Of a stretch of DNA of 64,000 nt, positions 42,966-55,704 are shown piece after piece. The first letter of the stretch is position 1. Each line of letters opens with the position of its first letter. Origin of the DNA: Cyprinodon diabolis (lineage: Eukaryota > Chordata > Actinopteri > Cyprinodontiformes > Cyprinodontidae); contig CM060065.1 of NCBI GenBank assembly GCA_030533445.1, forward strand, positions 6,927,474 through 6,991,473. Reading direction: 5' to 3'. The notes below the pieces were generated by a model. That model searched no databases, was not told the DNA's origin, and saw only the letters and a list, made by a program, of their open reading frames with translations. The translations under genes and the position numbers were made by a program.

Positions 42966-45284
42966 CAGGAATCAGAATCAGAAATACTTTAATAATCCCA
43001 GGGAGGAATTACTTTCGTTACATGACTCCATCTGTAATAGAGTGACTATAGGACCAGTTTGATAGAACACTATTTCATATAATATATATATTAGGGGGTC
43101 CCTGCTCCATCTCGCCATCAGTTTGGGGGTCCTTAGCCTAGTAAATGTTGAACACCCCTGATTTAGACCTTAAACAAGGTGATGTTTGAAAAAAGCTTCC
43201 GATGTTGATAAATTAAAGTGACTTTAGACCGACAGAGGAGCCAAAAACGTTCCATAGTGATGTAATTAGCTGATTGCTGGTTATCATAACGACTTTATGC
43301 CAGTCATTGCTACCAAAAGTGCAGTAAGCAGTTATTAGGGTTAGGGGAAAGGACTGCGTCACGTTGGACCAGTTGGTTCTGCTGGTGTTACAGAGTTAAA
43401 TCATTTGTAATCCTTCAGGGCTTTCTTAATCTGACATTAGAGTGTGAAATCAAAAATATTCATAAACAGTCATTAAATCCCTCCTCCGGTCCAGAAACAT
43501 TCGTTTCTACTCAGAGACTGGATATTTTCCTTAGATTAGAGAGTGAACTCACATAGTTATTTGTGTTTTGTGTCATTGTGTTGGCCCAGTGATGGGTCTG
43601 TGAGCTCCTCAGGGTGGAGTTAGTTTTCTTCTGGGTTAGGCTCCCTCCCACCACAGCTCTGAGGGGGATTAGAAGGGCACAGAAATGAATGAGTAGGAGA
43701 AGAAAATTATAGATATTCAACACTGAGTTTATAAAGAAAAGAGGCCATGACCTCTGTGAGGGAAGAGGATTGTCAGTTTAACTCTCTCCACATTACACCA
43801 GAAAACCCTGAGTGGGGTTTTGTGTGAAACCGTCTTGGCTTCAGTGCCGTTTCTGAGACAGGCTGCAGGGTCCCCTCCCCGAGGCCTCCCTGCTCCTGAC
43901 ATATTAGCTCTCCTCAGACTCATTTTCCCAGACCTCCCCTCCTCCTCCTCACATGTCAGCTTCGGGTGAAGTTATTTCCACATTCCTGGACCCTGAAACA
44001 ATCGGTCAGCGAACAGGAAAGACTGCTCATGTCGAAATCATCCCTCCTTTCTTATTTAGGACTCTGCAAAATGCTTGGTTAGAAAGCAAAAGAGAAAACG
44101 ACAAGATGGGGAAAACCGCTCTGATGTCACCTTGTGTTTGTATAAAGACCAAAGATATGTGTTTATACACACATTTATATATATATATTTATATATGTGT
44201 GTGTCCATCTTCTCTCATCAAGTCTTCAATAAACATCTTACTTTAGTTCTTTTGATAGGATGTCAAGTCTTTTTTTTAATACATTAACAGAGCTGTGAGC
44301 GTAGCTTGTTATCAGCCCCACCCCTGACTCTATTTTCCACCCACGCTTCCTCTCTTGGCTCCAAATCCAGTTTAGATTTGGAAACGCTTTGCATCACATA
44401 CGTATCATAATATTATGACTCACAGAAATATGTTGTAACCAGACAGAGCTGTAAATCAAGTTTAAAACATTAATAAAATGCTCCTCTATGGAGGAGTCTG
44501 TTAGGTTAATTCTTTATACATCATGTGCATTGTTACTTTGTTAGCCAGATAGAGAGAGTAGATGGCCTGTTATAATCTAACTGACATTTAATTGTTTAAT
44601 GATGTTTCAAATAAATTAATAATACATTTAACTATTTAATTGTACATGTTATTTCTTTTTACATTTCATCATCTCTTGGTACATTTATTTATTTCATTAT
44701 GCATCAAACACCTTTTTATCAAATATGTTATTTTTTATTTTGTCCCCTTTCGCTCTCCATACATACATTTTTTTGGTTTTAAAGAGATATGCAAGATAAA
44801 TGAGCAACAAACAGGTGAAGAGACATGTAGCTAAATTGAGGAGCTGCATGATTTTTCTGTGGTCAAAGAAAAAGGTTGGGGGACGGAAATATTTCTGGTG
44901 AACCAAAGGGGGGCGCTGCAAGAAAGGTGTGGACATTCCTTTTTCAGGTTAGATGTTGAACAGAACCATTGTGTTTAAGAGGAAAGTAGATTTGGCAGTC
45001 ATTAGGAGGCCAATGAAATTACATATTGTTTCCTTAAAATAACCTCAATTAGCAACAAATAGGGACTGAACAGGAGAGGACCAAGATTGGACCCCTGGGG
45101 GACCCCTGAGGAAAGTGCAGCTAAGGTTTATAACTGGAGATGACTGGAGCAGTGTACCAGTTCAAACGGGTGTTATTAAGTGGGAATTGGAGAAAGAAAA
45201 GAGCTACAGCAATAAAAACTGGATTTTCCACCTCAGTGGGAGCATCTGATAGGAATGTTCATAGAGATGAAGGCCGGGTGTTTT
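42966..45284. other. Intergenic, minor repeats, no gene seen
   Basis: 42966-43025 (AATCAGAATCAGAAATACTT) resembles a common fish LINE 3' end. 45060-45110 (GACCCCTGGGGGACCCCTGA) resembles an inverted LINE RT block. A TATATATA tract lies near 44170-44200. Confidence 0.4.
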
Positions 45285-45384
45285 TTACTATCAGGAAGTC
45301 CACAAACTGTAATTATAAGCCTTCAGCTGATCCAAAATGCTGCACCCAGAGTTCTGATAAAAACTAAAAACAGATCACATATGT
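45285..45384 (+). mobile_element. L2-type LINE ORF2 fragment (split by palindrome)
   Basis: Encodes [20 protein letters not shown] then VLIKTKNRSHM, matching the LINE ORF2 C-terminal region ([20 protein letters not shown]). Interrupted at 45385 and resumed at about 45744. Confidence 0.8.
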
Positions 45385-45709
45385 CATTCCGTAAAAATTC
45401 AAAAAATATCCACTGGACTTGGTTTCCAAGATTTGAAGACGTTTCGCCACCTCTCCAGGAAGCTTTCTCAATTCAAATGTCTGGATCCGCAGTGAGTTTG
45501 AGTCTTATATAGGCAAAGCCTTGTATCGCTTGGAAACATGCAAATTGTATCGCTTGTATTCCAAGCGATACAAGGCTTTGCCTATATAAGACTCAAACTC
45601 ACTGCGGATCCAGACATTTGAATTGAGAAAGCTTCCTGGAGAGGTGGAGAAACGTCTTCAAATCTTGGAAACCAAGTCCAGTGGATATTTTTTGAATTTT
45701 TACGGAATG
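45385..45709. repeat. Near-perfect palindrome, 151-bp arms, 23-bp loop
   Basis: Left arm 45385-45535 and right arm 45559-45709 are reverse complements with one mismatch noticed (GTTTCGCCACC versus GTTTCTCCACC). It starts CATTCCGTAAAAATTC and ends GAATTTTTACGGAATG. Flanking ACATATGTC (left) and ATATATGTC (after 45740) look like a target duplication inside an L2 fragment. A diverged relative of one arm occurs at 58425-58500 and pieces at 54320-54390. Interpreted as a foldback-type mobile element. Confidence 0.88.
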
Positions 45710-45743
45710 ACTATGACCTGGATGACTGAGAATCTTCATCAGC

Positions 45744-46793
45744 ATCATATATGTCCTATTTCTCGCATATAAAGCGTTAAATGTCCAAACTCCATCTTAT
45801 ATCAGAGATCTGATTGTTCCTTATGTTCCTAACAGAGCACTTCACTCTCAATCTGCAGGTTTACTAGTGGTTCCTAGAATTTCTAAAGTAGAATGGGAGG
45901 CAGATCTTTTAGTTATCAGGCTCCTCTCCTGTGGAACCAACTAGCAGTTTTAGTCCGTGAGGCAGACACCCTGTCTACTTTTAAGGCTAGGCTTAAAACT
46001 TTCCTTTTTGATAAAGCTTATAGTTAGAGTGGCTCAGGTTATCCTGAGCTATCTCTATAGTTATGCTGCTATAGGCTTAGACTGCTGGAGGACATAGGGA
46101 CCCCCATTTCATCATTCTGCTTCATTCCACCTCTATATCATTCTGCAGGATTTGTTTTTTCACTCTCTAACATTATGATCTATCTGCTTTTTCTCATCAT
46201 AGTAGCTTCATCTGATAATTTCCTGTGTGGTTGTGACTCCATCCTGGAGAGAAATAGGACCTGTGCTGCTGCCATTATTAACTTAGATTATAGATGATAG
46301 TGCTGGGCTTGTGCTTCTGGGTTTAGTTCTGTTTTTCTCCTATGGGCTCAGCTTTTTCTGTGACTAACTGGCTGTTCTCTCTTTCATCCCTTCTACATGA
46401 AAACTTGCTCAGAGATCGTCTGTTTAGCTGTTTCTTTCCCAGACAGAGCCACCTGTGGAGCTAGTTCACTATTAGCTTTTCTAACAGAAAGTATTTAGAG
46501 ATCAGAGCTTCCATGTTTCTTTTTCATATCTACTTCTGTCTCCTTTAACCCCATTCGGCCTCAGCAGAGGGTGTTTTTTCTTTCCACTGTCGCTGCAGTC
46601 ATGTTTGGTGTGAGGGATTGTTGAAGAGTCAACAACATAAGCAAGAAAATCTTTTTTGTCTCTGAGAATCCTGTAAAGTCAATGACTGCATGCAACCTTT
46701 AATCTGAGTGGATGGTCTGGTTGAATTTTCTCTGTAAAGTGACCTGAGATGACATGGATCTATAGAAATAAACTGAATTGGATTGGATTGAAT
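45744..46793 (+). mobile_element. L2-type LINE 3' part, diverged tail
   Basis: Resumes at GTCCTATTTCTCGCATATAA and includes the ORF2 end (AGCTTATAGTTAG, about 46025) and a tail that diverges after 46150, ending in GAATTGGATTGGATTG. Confidence 0.85.
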
Positions 46794-47312
46794 TACCTGG
46801 AGGTTTTTCCTTCAGCATATCTACAATAACATCAAATCTTGGTGAGCAATTTAACCAGACGTCCTTACTTAATCAATGTTTCCAGACATTCAACAGTCTG
46901 GTGAGATAGGGATAAAAGAGTGGGAGATATGAGCATCCTGAGTGTGGTTAGAGAGACGCCGCCCCTATGCATTGGAGGGAATCCAGACCGGCATCCCAGA
47001 TGGCTTCTGGATGCCATCCTCTGGAGGTTATAGATGTCCCAATGGAAGGAACTTCCAGAGAAAACAGAAACAAGCTGCAGGGATTTATGCAACTTTAGTG
47101 GTAGTAAATTCTGCTAAGCAAATGCATGAGTTTCTCATTAAATAACCACATGTAGCATTTACTGACTGAATGCCTTTGTGGTGAAAAAATAGAAAAACAG
47201 AAGAAATCTGGAATCTTCTGTTCTCAGAAAAATCACCACAAAGAGGGATGATAAAGGTCCCTCCCATCTAAGAAAATCATGTGGTACTGGCTAGAAATGG
47301 ATCCCTAGAACT

Positions 47313-48520
47313 TGTCATGGTTTTGGTTCTTTTTAAGTTTTATCTTTGAATTTTCATTGGTTTTATTTCCATTTTGTGTTATTCTAGTTTTTTTTTTAGT
47401 TCTTAGGTATTTCTTGTTTCCCTCTTGTGTAAGTCTCCTTTTCCCTAGCTCCCTTCTTGCCTCTGTTCACACCTGCTCCCAATCTGCTGATTGGCCTGGT
47501 CTTTGTTTCTCTCTCCCATATATGCATCTCCTGCTCAGTCCCTGTTGCTGGTGGTCTACGGGATTAGGATGTGCATGGCTTGTGTTTCTAAATTGCTTGT
47601 GAAGAAATGTCTGGGTCGTAAGTAGCGAGGAAACAGTAAGCGATTCTCGTTGGATGGAATAAGGAAAGAGTGTAAACGAAGAAGATGGGAAGAGAGCTGG
47701 CCCGGACTGGGAACAATTTTCACCCCTAGCATTTTCTTCATCTACACCTGCTGCTGTGTAACGTCCACACATGCATGAAGCTACCCAGACAGCCACTCTG
47801 TTAGGAATCCGGGTTTGTGTGGCCTGTTTGTGTCTGTCCTTTTTCTCCACCACCAGGTGGTGCCCTGTCTTTGCTGTCCTCCCTGCACACCTGCGGCTCA
47901 TTGGATCATTATCTGGAGGAGTATTTGGGCAGTGGGCTGTCACTAACTCGGCGCCAGAGTGTTTGCCAGTTTTGGGTACTCCAGCCAACTAAGTTTAGCT
48001 GAGTCTTACCTAGCTTTGTTTCTCTGAGTCTAAAAAGTTTTTTGTCTCTGCTCCCCGGCAGGAAGCTTACCTGTGTAACTGGTTTCCTGGACCTTCTCTC
48101 ACCTGGAAGGAAAAACCGAGTTACACTGAGAAGGGGAAAACCTCCATATGTTCCGTTCAAGTTCCCATCAGAAATCCTAGTGACAGCCCGCCCCATTACT
48201 CCGCCGGGTCAAACGCTTGTCAACCTGTCCGCCCTCCAACGTGTGCACTATTCTCTGGATTTACCACACAGACTGGATTCAAGGACTAACAAGGCCCCCC
48301 TCTAACGTGAGCCCCGTTCTTGCAAAATCTAAGTACTTCCAAGATTCCCATGGTACCTGAACTGACACTGAACTTCCCATCTCACTTCCAGTTCCGGGTT
48401 ACCAGCTGACTGAGTTCCAGATCCAACTCCTGTTTTACCACCTCAATAAACCTGTTAAACTTTTTCCATGCAGAGTGGTTTCTCTGCATGTGGGTCAGAT
48501 TTGTTAAGCCGATCATGACA
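47313..48520 (+). mobile_element. LTR-like retrotransposon repeat, possible solo LTR
   Basis: Begins TGTCATGGTTTTGG and ends GATCATGACA. Internally it has a CCAGAGTGTTTGCC block (47957), an AATAAA (48445) and a GCATGTGGGTCAGA-type end typical of fish gypsy-like LTRs. No gag or pol coding lies beside it. The first 280 bases recur at 61895. A clear target duplication was not found, so the outer limits are tentative. Confidence 0.5.
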
Positions 48521-48809
48521 CACTCACACATACTAGGTCTACAACGTAAGCCAGAGTGTTGTAACCAACATAAAACAATAATGTATAGAGGCAGACAGGC
48601 AGTTCTTCAAGAATGAATCAATAAAAGCTCAGCGCTGTGTCAGCATTCACTGCGAGTCTAGGTGGCATGTGGGCGATGAAATGGAATAATGTAAACAGAT
48701 GCAAAACCCCATCATGCACCGCAACACATTTTTCATCAGGGCTCCTCTTCTCTCCATGAAAGACATTTAATTTCAGTGCTGCGTGTCCCAAGCCCGTAAC
48801 ATCATCAAT

Positions 48810-49170
48810 GACCTCTCACCCCCTCACCATGGACTGTTCTCCCTGCGGCCTTCTGGGAAGAGGCTTCACAGCTTTCAATGCAGACCCAACATCTTCTTCC
48901 CCACTGCCTTCAGACTGTTGAACTGTTGAGTAAATTCTAAATCGTGTCACAGACTCTGCATCACACTGATAACACCAAACCAAAACACTACATATATGCA
49001 CCACATATATTAATGCTGTGAACTTCCATATCAAGGCATTTTTTTGCATCATATTTTTTTCCACACTGTTTACATTTGATCACAGCTGCACTTTATGGAA
49101 TGGAAATGTTCATGTGCTGTCTGAAAATCTGTACTAAAGGAAATTTGGTTTTGTATACAGAAAGACAAAA
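48810..49170 (+). mobile_element. Non-LTR retrotransposon RT C-terminus and tail (Rex1-like)
   Basis: The frame from about 48796 encodes RNIINDLSPPHHGLFSLRPS, then GKRLHSFQCRPNIFFPTAFR and LLNC-stop. This resembles the end of reverse transcriptase proteins of fish Rex1/CR1-type LINEs. The tail (CACACTGTTTACATTTGATC) is shared with 33362-33400. 5'-truncated. Confidence 0.65.
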
Positions 49171-49793
49171 GTTGTTGACATAAGTCTTATCTCAGACTGA
49201 ATGAAGCCCTTATGCACGTCGGCCCAAGTCTTTAGAGGGCTTTCAGTACCGAAACTGAGAGCAGTTGGACTCGACTTGTTTTTTTTTCCTTTGGCCTTAA
49301 GATAATGACATAACTATCTCATTATCACGGTAAAACCGTTAATTGTTTTCTCCAGATAACGAGATAATCATCTCATTATCACGAGAAAACGATAACGAGT
49401 TGATTAACCTGTATGAGTAATGAATGAGGCTGGCCAGCAGCCCTGGGTTCCCAGTCCGTCCATGCCTGCGGGGCCCGTAGTTGTGCAGTCATGGTAGAGC
49501 GTGTGCACAAATCATGGGGATGATGGGGATTTTTTTTTATGTGTCATATTAAATTAAGCGTGAATTCCCACATGTTTTGCTCCAATAAAATTAACGATAA
49601 TATCACGCATGGTCTCTTTGAGTGGAGCAAGACAGGAGGAACAGCAGAAGGCTGTATGCTTTGCTCTGCGCAGGTGATCTGGAGTGGAGCGGGGAGGTGA
49701 CGCAGAATGTGGGATTTCAGGGTTAGATAATGAGAAAATTTACTCGTTTTCTCGAGAAAAGTGAAAAAGTATCAGAAAGACACGACCACTCTG
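49171..49793. other. Intergenic, inverted AT-rich words, no gene seen
   Basis: GATAACGAGATAATCATCTC near 49350 and TTTCTCGAGAAAAG near 49750 suggest another decayed inverted-repeat element, but the ends are unclear. Confidence 0.35.
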
Positions 49794-50370
49794 TATGGAA
49801 GAGGATTAGGGCCACTGAAAAAATAAAAAGAGTTAACTGATTTTTCAGCAATGTGTTACTGGTCCTCCCAAACCAACATATTCTCATTATGAGTGCGTAT
49901 GAAATCGTACGAAAAGTTATGCACACTATTTCATACGTTTTGGACGTTTTTCCTCAAAAAACCACATCAGTGCGCATGCGCTGGCAGACAGAAAAAAAAA
50001 GCAGATCCGCGGACGGAGGTAAAACTGTGCAATCATCACTTATTCATGTCTCTAACTACGTTGCTTGCTGTTTTATATTTTAGGGTTAGGGTCAGGGTTA
50101 GGGCTAATTGTAATTTAGATTCTAGATTCATGAATGGTGTGTCGTATGCGCATACGACGAAAAAAACATCCAAAACGTACGAAATTACCCAAACAACTCT
50201 CATTTTGTCAGTGAAGCTGATTGCTCCCACATCTCTTCCTTCATGGTGCCCATCTACATTAAGATCCACAATTCTGGGATTAAAAATTCAGATTTTTTTT
50301 CTCATATTAAACTGAAAAAATATGTAAAAATCTGTTAACTTTTTTTTTCAGTGGCCCTAATGCTCTTCCA
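49794..50370. mobile_element. MITE-like element with GGAAGAGGATTAGG ends, copy C
   Basis: TATGGAAGAGGATTAGGGCC at left and GGCCCTAATGCTCTTCCA at right, with CACTGAAAAAATAAAAAG just inside. The interior differs from copy A but shares CACATCTCTTCCTTCATGGT inverted. It ends about 370 bases before the pkp3 ATG. Confidence 0.65.
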
Positions 50371-50479
50371 AATCTCTCGGCTTTCATATTTCAGACATAA
50401 TTCTGTTGCAACTATTTTCCAGCAGACTTTTTCCTTTCGCTTAACTTTCCCCCATTCTCTGTGTTGACAAACACTGTCT

Positions 50480-50736
50480 ATGCCATGAGTTGTGCATTTT
50501 TTCTATTAATAGAAGCATAATCCTTCCAGCCAAGGTGAAAGGTGTTGGGTTGGCAGCAGGTGGATTTGGTTGGGACCTCCTCCCTCATCAGGTCCCGCCC
50601 CCACTTGTTTCTAACGACTCTCCATTTCGCAGCGGGCGGACCGACAGAAGCGGGTCCTCTGAGTGGACGCTGGATCTCAGGCTGGACTGTTTTGCTCTCG
50701 TCTCCGCCCGCTGAAGCTCTTTCAGTCCCCGCTGCC
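50480..50736 (+). promoter_or_regulatory. pkp3: Putative pkp3 promoter and 5' UTR
   Basis: Sequence upstream of the pkp3 ATG becomes CpG-rich. It holds a GC box (CCCGCCCCC, 50594-50602) and an E-box CAGGTG at 50557-50562. ZEB1 is reported to repress human PKP3 through such E-boxes. A TATA element is not obvious. The transcription start is not determinable by eye. Confidence 0.45.
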
Positions 50737-50932
50737 ATGGCGGACGGCTGTTTCCTGACGGCGCTACAGCCCAACTCCTCCTGCACCGCCTACGCGGTGC
50801 CCTCGGACGGCCGGTCTGCGGACCCCTCGGCCAAAGTCCGGAGGGTCCAGGAGCAGGTCCGGATGCGGCTGGCAGAGAAGAAGAGCGCTTCCCTGTCCAG
50901 GCTGAGCAGCCCGCAGCTGGGGCCGGCAGCAG
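50737..50932 (+). CDS. pkp3: Plakophilin-3 first coding exon (3' partial gene)
   Basis: The ATG at 50737 sits in a good context (GCCATGG). The encoded start, MADGCFLTALQPNSSC, followed by AVPSDGR and RVQEQVRMRLAEKK, matches the N-terminus of plakophilin-3, where human PKP3 has M-DG-FL-ALQP and RVQEQVRARL. The exon ends at donor AG|GTGAGG (50933), giving 65 codons plus one base. PKP3 is an armadillo-repeat desmosomal plaque protein of epithelia; this exon is the start of its head domain and precedes the armadillo repeats. The exon is GC- and CpG-rich compared with its surroundings. No later pkp3 exon was seen, so the rest is expected to the right of 64000. The cd81-pkp3 neighbourhood agrees with human 11p15.5. 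Confidence 0.85.
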
Positions 50933-51965
50933 GTGAGGGAGGCGGAATAACGGTGCAGAGGAGGGGCCCCTGGAACCTCAACTCTCTATAGAACAGACTT
51001 TTTTTTTTTTTTTTTTACTATTTTTGATTGGGAGATGAAACAGAAATAATAGTTTTTTTTTTAAATTGGTTTAGAAGCAAACTAAAAACAAAAATATTCC
51101 TGATTAGTTTTTTTAAGGACAGAAAAACCCAGAGGCGGTTCTAGACAGGGGCCTAGATGGGGGGCCAGGGGTGGCCATGGCCACCCTTAGCCAGTCATTG
51201 GCCACCCCTGTGGCCAGCCGTACTATTTATCCCTCTAATATCATGGTGGCAGCAGTAATACTCTCATGTGGAATATTATAACATATTTAACGTTTTAATT
51301 TTTCATATGTTAACAGTTACTTGAAAAACAAAAACACTGCGGTTAATTATGCACACCAATATATTAACATTAATGATTATAAATACAGAATTCATGCTCT
51401 TTTGTCTTATGGGGAAAAGAGAAAATTATGTTTCTGCACGTCACAATGAATCTTCAGTGGAATCATAAATAACTACTTTAATTATAAGTAATCCATTAAA
51501 TGTAGATATTAGTACATGTAAATATTCATTTGGAGCAATTTTAAATTTCCCTGGAATATTTACTTTAACAAGCATTTTGAACTTAGAATAAGTGTGCAAC
51601 CTAATTTATTAAACTAAACACTCTCTTCCTAGGTTTTTTGTGTGTGTTTGTTTAATTCTTTAGTTCTATAACCCTTAATGGAGATTATTTCTGGCAGGCT
51701 GTTCTTTAGCCTAAAGAGACATTTCAGCCTATTTCTGCAAAAATAAAACTGACTTAGAGCCACAAATATGAGTTTTATGAGTTTCTGGGTAAAATAAAAC
51801 ATTGTTGATGAACAGCTATGCAAGAAATGTTGCTTTGATTTTTATGAAAATGCTGCTTTTTTTTTTTAAGTAAAAAAGTATTTTTTACTTAAATATTTTA
51901 TTACATGATAGAAGACGTGCTACCTATTAGCATGCTTGATGGAGAAGGCCAAGTTTGAACAAACT
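50933..51965. other. Start of pkp3 intron 1, no gene seen
   Basis: 51129-51235 (CAGAGGCGGTTCTAGACAGG onward) resembles one end of a hAT element. The remainder is AT-rich. Confidence 0.45.
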
Positions 51966-52220
51966 GCTTCTGTCTCCTTGAACCCCAGTCGGCCTCAGCA
52001 GATGGCCGCTCACACTGAGCCTGGTTCTGCTGGAGGTTTCTTCCTGTTAAAAGGGAGTTTTTCCTCTCCACTGTCGCTACAAGCATGCTTAGTGTGAGGG
52101 ATTGTATTTGAGTCAATGAGTTGATGCAATCAGCTGGTTTTCCTTATGACTGGATGATCTGGTGAACTGTAATGTTCCTTTTATATGATGCGTGTTGTTA
52201 ATCAGTGCTATATAAATAAA
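51966..52220 (+). mobile_element. L2-type LINE tail fragment
   Basis: TTGAACCCCAGTCGGCCTCA, GAGGTTTCTTCCTGTTAAAA and TACAAGCATGCTTAGTGTGA, with a decayed 3' end at about 52215. Confidence 0.85.
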
Positions 52221-52414
52221 CTAATAATAATAATAATGAATTTTATTTATAACGCACTCTACATTTGACATCAAATCTCAAAGTGCTACATTTAAAAAAG
52301 GGAAAATTAAAACAAGTTTAAAAGACCATAACATTAAAAACAGTGTAAAAAGACAATCATTAAAATCAATACATTAAAAGGCATACGTAGCCTATTAAAA
52401 AAAAAAAATTAAAA

Positions 52415-53160
52415 TCAACAATTGTAGGCATTTCTAAAAAGGAAAGTTTTCAGTCCTTTCTTAAAACAATCCACCGTCTGTGGGGCCCTAAGGTGGTCTG
52501 GGAGGGCATTCCACAGACAGGGAGCTGCGGCTTTGAAGGCCCTGTCGCCCATTTTTTTTAGCCGTGTCCTGGGTGGGGCCAGACGGTGCTGTTGGCCTGA
52601 CCGGGTCCGGGAAGAGGTGTGTGGTGTGAGCAGTTCAGTGAGATAGGTGGGGGCCGCACCGTGCACACAGTGATGGGTGTGCAGAAGAATCTTGTACTCT
52701 ATACGGGCGTGAATAGGGAGCCAGTGTAAAGTGTGAAGGATGGGAGTGATGTGCTGGTGTTTCCTCACCCTCATCAGGACCCTGGCAGCGCTGTTCTGTA
52801 CGTACTGGAGCTTCTGAAGGCTCCTACCAGAGATCCCCATGAGGAGAGCGTTGCAGTAATCCAGCCTGGAGGAGACAAAGGCGTGGACGTATTCTCTGCA
52901 GCAGGGAGGGATAGGGAGGGGCGGAGTTTGGAAATATTACGGAGGTGAAAGAAGAACGTTTTGCAAATGGAGGTGACATGATTGTCAAAGGAGAGGTGGG
53001 GGTCAAGCTTGACCCCAAGGCTTGTAACAGAGGGAGACAGGGGAATGGTATGACCACAGAATGAAACAGAGGTGAGAGGAGAGGAACGGAGTTGATGAGG
53101 AGTACCAGTTTGGATGGCCTCTGTTTTTGAGGCATTAAGCTGCAGGAAGTTTTGACTCAT
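52415..53160 (-). pseudogene. LINE ORF2 C-terminal region, frameshifted
   Basis: Begins MSQNFLQLNASKTEAIQTG and continues (after a shift near 52840) LQYVQNSAARVLMRVRKHQ, LHTLHWLPIHARIEYKILLH, FLFRNAYNC-stop. Colinear with the LINE at 3780-4500. Confidence 0.8.
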
Positions 53161-53168
53161 CCACGCCT

Positions 53169-53771
53169 TTATATCCTCCAGGCAGGAGCTGAGGCGGGTG
53201 ACAGAGTTGGGGGGGGGGGGCTGGGAGGAGTCATTTTAATGTAAAGTTGTGTGTCGTCAGCATAGCAATGGAAGTTGACCCCATGCCTGCCGACGACACA
53301 ACTAAGGGGGAGCATGTAGATGGTGAACAGGGTAGGGCCGAGCACGGAGCCCTGGGGGACCCCACAGGTGACAGTGTGAGGTCTGGATTTTGCCTCCCCC
53401 AGGGCCACGTACTCGGTCCTGTCAGTGAGGTAGGAGTGAAACCAGTGGAGGGCAGTGCCAGAGAGACCAATGAAATGCTGGAGGCGGTGGAGGAGGATGT
53501 GGTGATCTACTGTGTCAAACGCAGCAGAGAGGTCGAGAAGAATGAGGAGGGACGTGAAACCGGATTCAGAGGCCATCAGCAGATTGCTGGTGACTCTGAT
53601 GAGAGCTGTTTCTGTGCTGACGGAGGGACGAAAACCAGATTGGAATTTTTCATACAGATTATTGCATTTAAGGTGGTTGTGGAGCTGGGTGGAAACAACT
53701 TTTTCTAGGAGTTTGGAGATGAATGGGAGGTTTGAAATGGGTCTGTAGTTTGACAGAGGTTCAGGGTCCAC
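53169..53771 (-). pseudogene. LINE reverse transcriptase fragment with intact YADD
   Basis: 200 residues: [76 protein letters not shown] and NFHCYADDTQLY. All active-site aspartates visible are present. The frame is lost in a proline-coding G-run at 53209-53220; the continuing thumb/C-terminal part (LNASKTEAI...) is in other minus-strand frames at 53160-52415. Confidence 0.85.
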
Positions 53772-54442
53772 TGTGGGTTTTTTAGGAGGGGTTTAATGAG
53801 GGCAGTTTTAAGGGTAGATGGGACAGTACCCGTTTCCAGGGAATTGGCTATTATTTTGGTTATGAGATGACTAATGGACTGATGGTGAGTTTTGAGCAGA
53901 GGGGATGGGAGGGGATCTAAAGAGCAGGTGGATGGTTTAGATTTGCGGATGATGTTCTCGACCTCCTGCTGCGTTGGCAGAAAGAAGTGTGATAGGAGTT
54001 GTGTGGGAGATGTCTGAGGGGTATCAATAGTGGTGCTGTTTGAAGGAGAAAGTGAAGAGCGGATGCTGTCTATTTTTGATATGAAGAAATCCAGAAACCG
54101 GTTGCAGTTTATATCTGTGTGGTTGTAGAAGGAGGAGACCTGTGGTTTGAGAATATGGCTGATTGTGGAAAAGAGTTTTCTGGAATTACCTGGGACCTGG
54201 CCTTGGAGAGGGCTGTTGCATAATTTCTGCGATGTTCCCGGTAGGCCAGTTTATGCACCGTCAGGCCAGATGTTTTATATGCCCGCTCCAACCAACCAGA
54301 ATCAGAACTGCTGTTTATTTATTAATCCACTGGACTTTCTTTCCAAGTTTGAAGCTTTCTCAAGGAAGCTTTCTCAATTCAAATTTCAGGAATAGCGTTG
54401 AGGTTTTAAACCTAGTTACATAGATTTTATTTGTACATAATG

Positions 54443-55704
<1,262 letters not shown>

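Larger units (their letters stand above)
52222..54295 (-). mobile_element. Second L2-type LINE family, 5'-truncated
   Basis: Minus-strand ORF2 remnants: linker (54291-54109), reverse transcriptase (53771-53169) and C-terminal part (53160-52415). It ends with a (TTA/TAA)n tail near 52222. The DNA does not align well with the 3048-7790 element although the proteins are related, so this is a separate family. Broken by frameshifts. Confidence 0.85.

Noticed and set aside
49893..50315. 140-codon plus-strand frame near the pkp3 promoter
   Set aside because: Contained within the MITE copy C; no domain and no conservation with the other copies.
53247..53708. Plus-strand 153-codon frame
   Set aside because: Antisense of the LINE reverse transcriptase at 53169-53771.
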